The notes under the pieces were generated by a model. That model saw only the letters and a program-made list of their open reading frames with translations. It did not search any database and was not told the origin of the DNA. Positions 57,961 to 64,000 of a DNA stretch of 64,000 nucleotides are shown piece after piece (within the stretch, counting starts at the first letter, position 1; the number at the start of each line of letters is the position of its first letter). The stretch comes from Acanthococcus lagerstroemiae (Eukaryota; Arthropoda; Insecta; Hemiptera; Eriococcidae), in NCBI GenBank assembly GCA_031841125.1, contig CM063112.1, positions 61,619,722 through 61,683,721 of the forward strand, read 5' to 3'. The position numbers were made by a program, and so were the translations under genes.

Positions 57961-59090
57961 GGTGGAGAGGGAAGGAGGAGGTTATTACATTCAGTGCGAC
58001 TTCTTTTCCAACCTTAAAAATAGGGAGTTCTCAGAATGTAACCGACTGTGCCTTTTGCCTGTAATCCGCCACTGCCCTGCCGTATCTGATTGTGATTAGA
58101 TATTCACGAATTACGACTAAAAATAGTTTCAAACATGGTTTCTCAGTACAAGCTCCAGAAACTCTTAAATGAGAGGTCGCCTGCAACCCTTTCAGGGATG
58201 TACCGCAGAGTTTTTCCTGGGTGAGGAAGGAGGGTAAAAACTGTGAAAGTCCCAACTGACTCAACTCAGAATTCTCAAGTATCAAGGCGAAAAAAAAAGA
58301 AACTTTTAACGTGTTGAATTTTCCCAACTTGCCTGACTGAGATCGTAAATTTTCCCAACTACTGAGTGTAAAGTTTCTACAAGGGAGGGGGGAAGAGGTT
58401 GCCCCTACCCCCTATTGTTACGTCCCTGAACCCTATAATGGAGGACGGAAATGACCATGCTAGTTCTCACAATGTCCAATGGTCCTTAAAAACTAATGAC
58501 TCCAAAAAGTATGTCGTCTCGACGTAAAAACTGAATATTTTCGCAGAAATAAATTCCTGTGTTTCCCAAACGAAAGTTTAGAACGGAGGAATAAATTATT
58601 TAAGAATTCCACATTCTTCTCAAAATCACCCCAACAGACAGGATGGTTGAGACAGGTGACAAGTAATGCTATACAAATTTCGAAATCGTTTTTTTTCTTT
58701 TTTTGACAACTGATTTTGAAAGTTGTACTATATTTACACGCATGTTTGATATTAACACCGAAAATGAAAATTTTTTATTTGAGAGAGGTCAAAATTGAAT
58801 TAACCTGAAAACTATAGTAAATTACAATAAAATGGAACACTGTATCGAAATGGAAATTTTCTGTGTCGCAGATTTCAAATATCTCGTGGCACATTGCATC
58901 CAGCCACAATTTAAGCCCCAAAAATGAAAATTCAACTCCTAGGTAGAGAGGATGCAAATTCAATCGACACGGGAAACCAGACAAAGTATTGAAATAGATG
59001 GTTCTCAATTTCAGGCCTTGAATTTGGTTTCAAATCCAGGGACAGTTGGTTCTTCGCTTGGAAATGGCTTTAAACGACCAAAAAAGCTAA
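57961..59090. other. Unassigned DNA
   Basis: GGGAGGGGGG and T-runs are present. AAAATGAAAATT words recur at 58760 and 58920. No gene or element ends were supported. Confidence 0.35.
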
Positions 59091-61260
59091 ATTTTATAAT
59101 CTCATCTCGTCATTTTTATTAAAGCCTATTATTGTTCTCAAAATGCTAAAAATCTCGGAAAGGCTGATAGGCAGGCACTTGAGATAGGTTACCCACAAAA
59201 GGTTCCCATTACATGAGAACCAGCACGCATATAGGGTAGGCAGATCAGTAGAGTCATCGCTGCAGTCGCTTGTTACGGCGATTGAGAGAGGGGACATACA
59301 GGGAGCGTTTGACGCGACCTCTCATGAATCAATAGAAACAGCGCTAAGGGAAAGGGAAGTAAAGGAAAAAACTGGATTGTAACTATTCTAAAAAGCAGGG
59401 AGATCCAGATAGCATACTAACAAGAATAAATCCATGCAACGACCATCAGGGGCTGCCCACAGGAGGGAGTACTCTCTCCCCTACTATGAGACCTTGTGGT
59501 AGACAGTTTGCTGGATGAGTTATATGGTCAGAAAATATACACACAAAGCTAACCGGCAATTTCAAGGAACCATCGAACGCAGTGGAGATTCCGATGTGTG
59601 GAAAAATGGTGTGCGAAAAAGAAGTTATACATAAACCCGGACAAAACTGAGATTACTCTTTTCACCTACAAAAGGAAGGGCAAGGAGTTGATCAAGGTGC
59701 AATACAAGAGAAGACCGTTAGCCCTCACAGAAAAGGTGAAGTAGGTACTTAGGAGTATATCTTGATGAAAAACTCTCCTGGAGGGATCACGTCTCAGATA
59801 AAATAAGAAAAAGGATTGAGGCTCTATGGGCTTGCTGCACTTTTGTCGACAGGACTTGTGGACTCCCTCCCAAAATGATGCACTGGATACATACCGGTGT
59901 AAAACGTCCCAGAATCACAAATACGGCCATTGTGAGGTGGGACCGGGTCCACCTGGTCAAAGTCAAAGAGGAACTATACCACCTGCAAAGGCTCGCGTGC
60001 ATGATGTGACAACGGTGGCAAAGAGAACGGCGCCGACTAAGGCACTGGAAAGGTTCCTAAACTTGCCACCACTTCACACTGCTATAGAAGCAGCTGCGAT
60101 AATGGGGGCTTATCGTCAGGGCCAACCAAATCTTCAAGCCCAAAAATCAGGTCACATACGGATATGGGAGATGGCGGGGACGATGGATAAATGCTTTGGG
60201 ATGCCGAAAAATAAAATCGTGATGGAACACTTCTTTGACAAGCCGTACCGTGCGCTGATACCCACACGGGAGGCTCGGGAAAAGAGGAGAATGTGTGGTT
60301 TGCAGATGCCTCTAAAAATGACCAAGGTGTAGGAATCGGAATCACGAATGCAAAAGGTGCAGACAACTAATCAATGGCACTGAGCGAAGGCGTCACTATC
60401 CTCCAAGCAGAGGTAATGGATCACGGCGGCCATTGATAGAAGCCAGCAGAAGGGCCTAGTTAATAAGCAGATCTATATCTGTACAGACAGTCAATCGGCT
60501 ATTAAGGTACTATCATCACACCAAACTACATCCCTGGTGGTGGTGGAGGTGTGTTAACAAATTATACACCCTTGCTCAGGAGAACCGTGTCGCCATACTA
60601 TGGACACCGGGACACTGCGGCATAAAAATGAAAATGATCGCTGGCAAGCTAGCGAAGGAGGGCATAAAAAGGAACTGACAACACCCAGGCCGTGTCTTCC
60701 TGTAGCGTACAGCGTCATAAAATCCAAAGTAAAGGCTTGGATAAGTAAGCAGACGGAAATGCACTGGCGGTTGGCAAGCGGCATGAAAGTCAGCAAAACA
60801 CTGATGGGGACGCCCCCAATAAGTATGCCAACTTCCTATTAGGGCTTGACAGGAAACATGCAAGGATTCATAATCGGACTACGAACTGGTCATGGGGCCA
60901 CAAAACACAAGTGGTATAAAATAGGAGTGGTGAAAAGCGGCTCCTGGCGGTACTGAGAAGAAGAGGAAGAAACCTAGATCCATACCATATGTCAATGTCC
61001 AACAATAACCGGGACATGACGCGAAGCACTGGGACTAGAGTATCCAGCACCCAGTGAAGTCAAAGGGATAGAGCTCAGTAGAATTCTCACTTTGGCTATA
61101 AAAGTGAAGCTACTGAGCTGATCCTCAACAGCAACCTGAGGAATAGTGCAATGGACTACAAAGACTGAGCACTCGGCGCATACAGCGTTACCTCATACAC
61201 AAATGTAATGTCCTCAAAATGATTCTGAAGGGACAAAAATACTACAAGTTAGACCTCATA
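59090..61260 (+). pseudogene. I/R1-type LINE remnant: reverse transcriptase and RNase H
   Basis: Over changing frames the segment encodes the second half of a LINE polyprotein. Visible parts are ISSFLLK...LIGRHLR (about 59100-59185), PLHENQHAYRVGRSVESSL (about 59205), GAFDATSHES (palm motif A, about 59307), LPTGGSTLSPT in place of the usual PQGG motif (about 59455), an RNase H start WFADASKNDQGVGIGI (about 60296), its TDSQSAIKVL (about 60482) and VAILWTPGHCGI (about 60588), and a C-terminal HICQCPTI knuckle-like part (about 60985). An RNase H after the RT marks the I/R1/LOA side of the non-LTR elements. The endonuclease and ORF1 are absent, and stops, frameshifts and a catalytic-region decay show it is dead. 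The 3' end is probably near the A/T-rich ATTATTAAAATTAAAATAAG at about 61264. Confidence 0.85.
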
Positions 61261-62985
61261 TAATTATTAAAATTAAAATAAGTGGTATTTGTAGACCAGA
61301 TTCTTCAGCTGATCCCGAAGCTGCCTGTTATGGAGAACCCTTTGATCCACAATTTCTACGAAAATTGAATTTAGAAATTCACATCGTTTTGTATTACACG
61401 ATGAAAGACAGACATTCACACCGGAAATGTAAAGCAAAAAAGTGAATTAGAAAACCCTCGAAAAAAATTTAGGGCAGAAACATTATGCAACAACTTTTCT
61501 GTACTTCGTTGAACAAAAGAATTTTATTTGGGATCAGTATCACAGCAGATGAGAGGTTTTTCTTCAACTAGAGACAGAACTCCCTAAAATTTTCATACGA
61601 GCCTTCTATCACTCTATAAATGGCATTTTCGCCTTCTTAAGGCCATTTTTAAGGTGAAAGAACGCTCCCAGGAAAATTTCCGTCAGTTGATTTTCAACGC
61701 CTAAATTAGTCCAGGAATAATTCTTCCGTCTTCAGGTGTAAAATCGTAACAACTGATCATCTCGGATTCTTCAAAAGCGATTTTCAAGATGATGAAAAGG
61801 CGCGCATTATTTCAAGATTAGATTCTGATATCGGTGGGCTAAGACTCATAAATATTTAAAAAATGGAGTTAAACCCAATGTTCCCCGAATTTTACTTGGT
61901 ATGAAATTAGTGTAATGCAATCGTTTATAACAGGAATCCGGAGTCGAGCCCAGAGCTGAAGATTACCAACTGCTCCTCAGGAGGCTCTAAGACAATACCC
62001 TAAGAGAACGGCAATGCCTAAGAGCCTGTCTTTCTGAGAATCAACTTCTAGAATATTTGGACATTGAAATTGATATGATATTTTGCGGATCACACTACAA
62101 GTATAAGCACTGACCAAAATTCTACAGATGCTCCAATGAGGTGTTAGTATTTCGAGCTCAAAAATGTAAATCGTGCAGCAACATTTCGATATCATCCAAC
62201 CTTCAGCCTCAAATCAGTTGCACTAATTTCCAAAACAACTAGCAATGAAAAATGAATACAGAGACCTTCACGACCGTACAAGGAGTCGTCATATCGACTG
62301 CGATAAATTTTCGCTTCATTCGAAGACGCAGCCGTTCACCCGAGAAAATATTAATTACCGTCGCTGAAATTTCTCGTTAAAATTGCAAATAAATTTCACG
62401 CCTATACAAACTGAACGAACAGTCAGGGAAGAATGGCAATTTCGCGAATTTTCGAATCGAAATTTCGTATTGAACTTCGGCAGCTCGACACAGCCACCCA
62501 GCAGCGAGTAACGTATTTGATAAAAGCGTTTCCGAATTTGCAAGTTTTAGTTTATAAAAGTTCCGAACGAACGAGTACGTGTGTGCACAGTGTAAATTTT
62601 AATCCGCGGTTCAATGAATACACCCGCCCTTGTTGGCCGACTTTACTCGCGGGCGCACAATAGAAAATTTAATTTGAATACACGCGAATGGGAGGAGTCA
62701 CTCGCGGTTTGGTTTCTGGAAATTTGGCGCTCGTGTGTTTCCAGAGACCAGCAAATTCATTTCGTGGTTCGTTTACTCGACTTTGGCGTCCGAGATGAAC
62801 CACTAAGCTTAGTACTTGTGACACGCGAGAGCGAAATAAGGAAGGGAAGCGCCTTTAAAAAAACATAGTTTTCGTACAAAAATTTGGATATTCAGTTGCT
62901 ATTCGAAGGCTACAGAAGGAAAAACTGAAATTCCTGAAACTCCTTCCTCTTGATGAAAATTAGCTCTGGTATTCTCTTATGCAAA
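61261..62985. other. Unassigned DNA, CpG-rich in 62250-62870
   Basis: No gene or element was supported. The CpG-rich part contains overlapping frames on both strands (62355-62868) without motifs. Confidence 0.35.
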
Positions 62986-62989
62986 ATCG

Positions 62990-63850
62990 CTATGTGCCCA
63001 AGTGGTAACGTGCCCGCTTCACAATTCTTGCGTCTCAGGTTCGAGTCCACCAATGCCAGAGAGCTAGTGATATAAGGCAATGGCATATGACGTCACCAGA
63101 ACGCTCGTTATCAATATTGGGAGAAAGAACCAAAATGGAATACATAAATTATAGTCTAATGGAAAGTTAACGAATTTTTCCAGTAAATTTCTCGAAAATA
63201 AGTGGAATTACGTGAAAAATGATAAGAATGAAATTTGTAGGAAACGGTAATTACATTTTTATAAAGCAACTTCCGTATAATTTCGAACATTCTCTCGTGA
63301 ATTATTACAATTTGAAAATTGACTATATTAGAAAGCAGCTCAACATTTTGAATTATGTACTTCGGATTTACGTTATTTCTAATTAAATTTAATAATAATA
63401 GTCAACTTTTCAACACCGATTGGCAAAAACTCGGTTTAACTTGAAAAACGCGCAAAATTATTCAGTCATTTTCATCAATTTTATCAAACTTGGGGGCAAA
63501 ATATGTAAACAAAGTCAAAGTGCCATTCCGTATTAGAATACCACCACTAACATCCTAGCGAACACAGTGACTACAGCATCAGCGCGTCCTGTAACTCCCG
63601 CCAGTTCACACGAACAAGGCATTACAATCGCAGGGCGTGTTACCACCGGATCAGAAAGATAGGTACTGTGCGTGTGCACGTCGCGGACAGCTCACTCAAC
63701 GTCTTGAAAAACGTGGCTAGTAAGTGAATTGCGGCTGCACACTCTCCAGCACAGCAAACGAAAACTCTAACGCAACAAACCGTGGGGAAAGCAAGGGCAA
63801 ACTATCCCGACTAACCTGCCCAAAAGAGTCACGAGGTTATCAATTTCAGC
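62990..63850 (+). mobile_element. SINE B copy split by an insertion
   Basis: The head has TGTGCCCAAGTGGTAACGTG and B box GGTTCGAGTCC (63038). It matches the copy at 28008 up to GAGCTAGTGATAT (63074) and resumes at about 63532 with AGAATACCACC, CCTAGCGAACACAGTGACTA, CCCGCCAGTTCACACGAACA, CGTGTTACCACC and CGTGGGGAAAGCAAGGGCAA. The right boundary near 63850 is uncertain. Confidence 0.75.
63075..63531. mobile_element. ~0.45-kb AT-rich insertion inside SINE B
   Basis: This AT-rich DNA interrupts a sequence that is continuous in the copy at 28008. Its ends carry CAATGGCA (63079) and TGCCATT (63521), a short inverted repeat, so it may be a MITE. A TA or ATA at both borders is the only possible target duplication. 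Confidence 0.5.
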
Positions 63851-64000
63851 AAGCTTGTCAGTGTCTCTAGGTATAAGACGCTGTATTTCATCACATTGAA
63901 CCGGGACGTCCAGAGCTCAACTGGCGTCGAGAGTGAGGGGTGGAAATTGAGAAGCACGCGCTCTGACATTGACATGGGTAAAAAGGACTGAAGAGATGGT
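63851..64000. other. Unassigned end of window
   Basis: This may be the 3' tail of SINE B or flanking DNA. The two cannot be separated without more copies. Confidence 0.3.

Noticed and set aside
59787..60366. Minus-strand frames of 71 and 94 codons
   Set aside because: Antisense shadows of the LINE RT/RNase H region.

Overview
This is eukaryotic, arthropod-type (most likely insect) intergenic DNA that is packed with transposable elements. The supporting evidence is several tRNA-derived SINE copies, two broken non-LTR retrotransposons, Tigger/pogo and hAT remnants, many short palindromic DNA elements, degenerate satellites and poly-G/poly-C runs. There are no long bacterial-style genes or operons. 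An insect with an AT-rich, CpG-retaining genome (a hymenopteran would fit) is possible, but the species cannot be fixed from this window. No host protein is recognisable with certainty. Nearly all the open frames present are chance frames or lie inside repeats.

Layout. 1-10 kb holds hAT-like elements (582-1976 with a nested inverted-repeat element, 2892-3288, 5671-5821, perhaps 6395-6628), a small MITE (3295-3534) and microsatellite-like DNA. At 10.43-10.74 kb is the best candidate for a host gene: a two-exon, 56-residue, lysine-rich small protein with good splice signals. 10.7-12.1 kb is a degenerate AGTCT-type satellite cut by a G/C-rich palindromic block. 13.8-19.3 kb holds a foldback element, two young copies of one tRNA-SINE with intact target duplications (SINE A), two copies of one MITE and a TCAC-type higher-order repeat. 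20-29 kb is mostly unassigned DNA with a hairpin element and several copies of a second SINE group (SINE B). One of these carries a triplicated 97-bp unit that contains the promoter B box.

29.4-31.6 kb (minus strand) is a decayed, unidentified coding relic interrupted by a 512-bp hAT-type MITE. 33-41.9 kb holds satellites, SINE and MITE fragments and a large inverted repeat with a tandem array in one arm. 41.9-43.8 kb is an RTE-like LINE remnant. 46.1-47.8 kb is a nested pair: a 710-bp Tigger deletion derivative with 24-bp perfect terminal repeats sits inside a hAT-transposase-like coding relic on the other strand. 48.9-50.5 kb is another AGTCT-type array in inverted arrangement. 52.6-57.9 kb holds a strongly palindromic MITE, a GGGTAAC-rich dimer, two SINE B copies and a minisatellite. 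59.1-61.2 kb is a decayed I/R1-type LINE with reverse transcriptase and RNase H. The window ends in a SINE B copy split by a 0.45-kb insertion.

Between the repeats lie 0.5-1.2-kb blocks of unique, AT-rich but CpG-rich DNA (for example 9.4-10.1, 15.6-16.7, 24.0-24.7, 31.7-32.7, 50.6-52.0, 55.9-57.2 and 62.3-62.9 kb). These look like older host sequence broken up by insertions. I found no rRNA, no functional tRNA gene, no CRISPR array and no operon. SINE names A and B are labels for this window only. All similarities were judged by eye.
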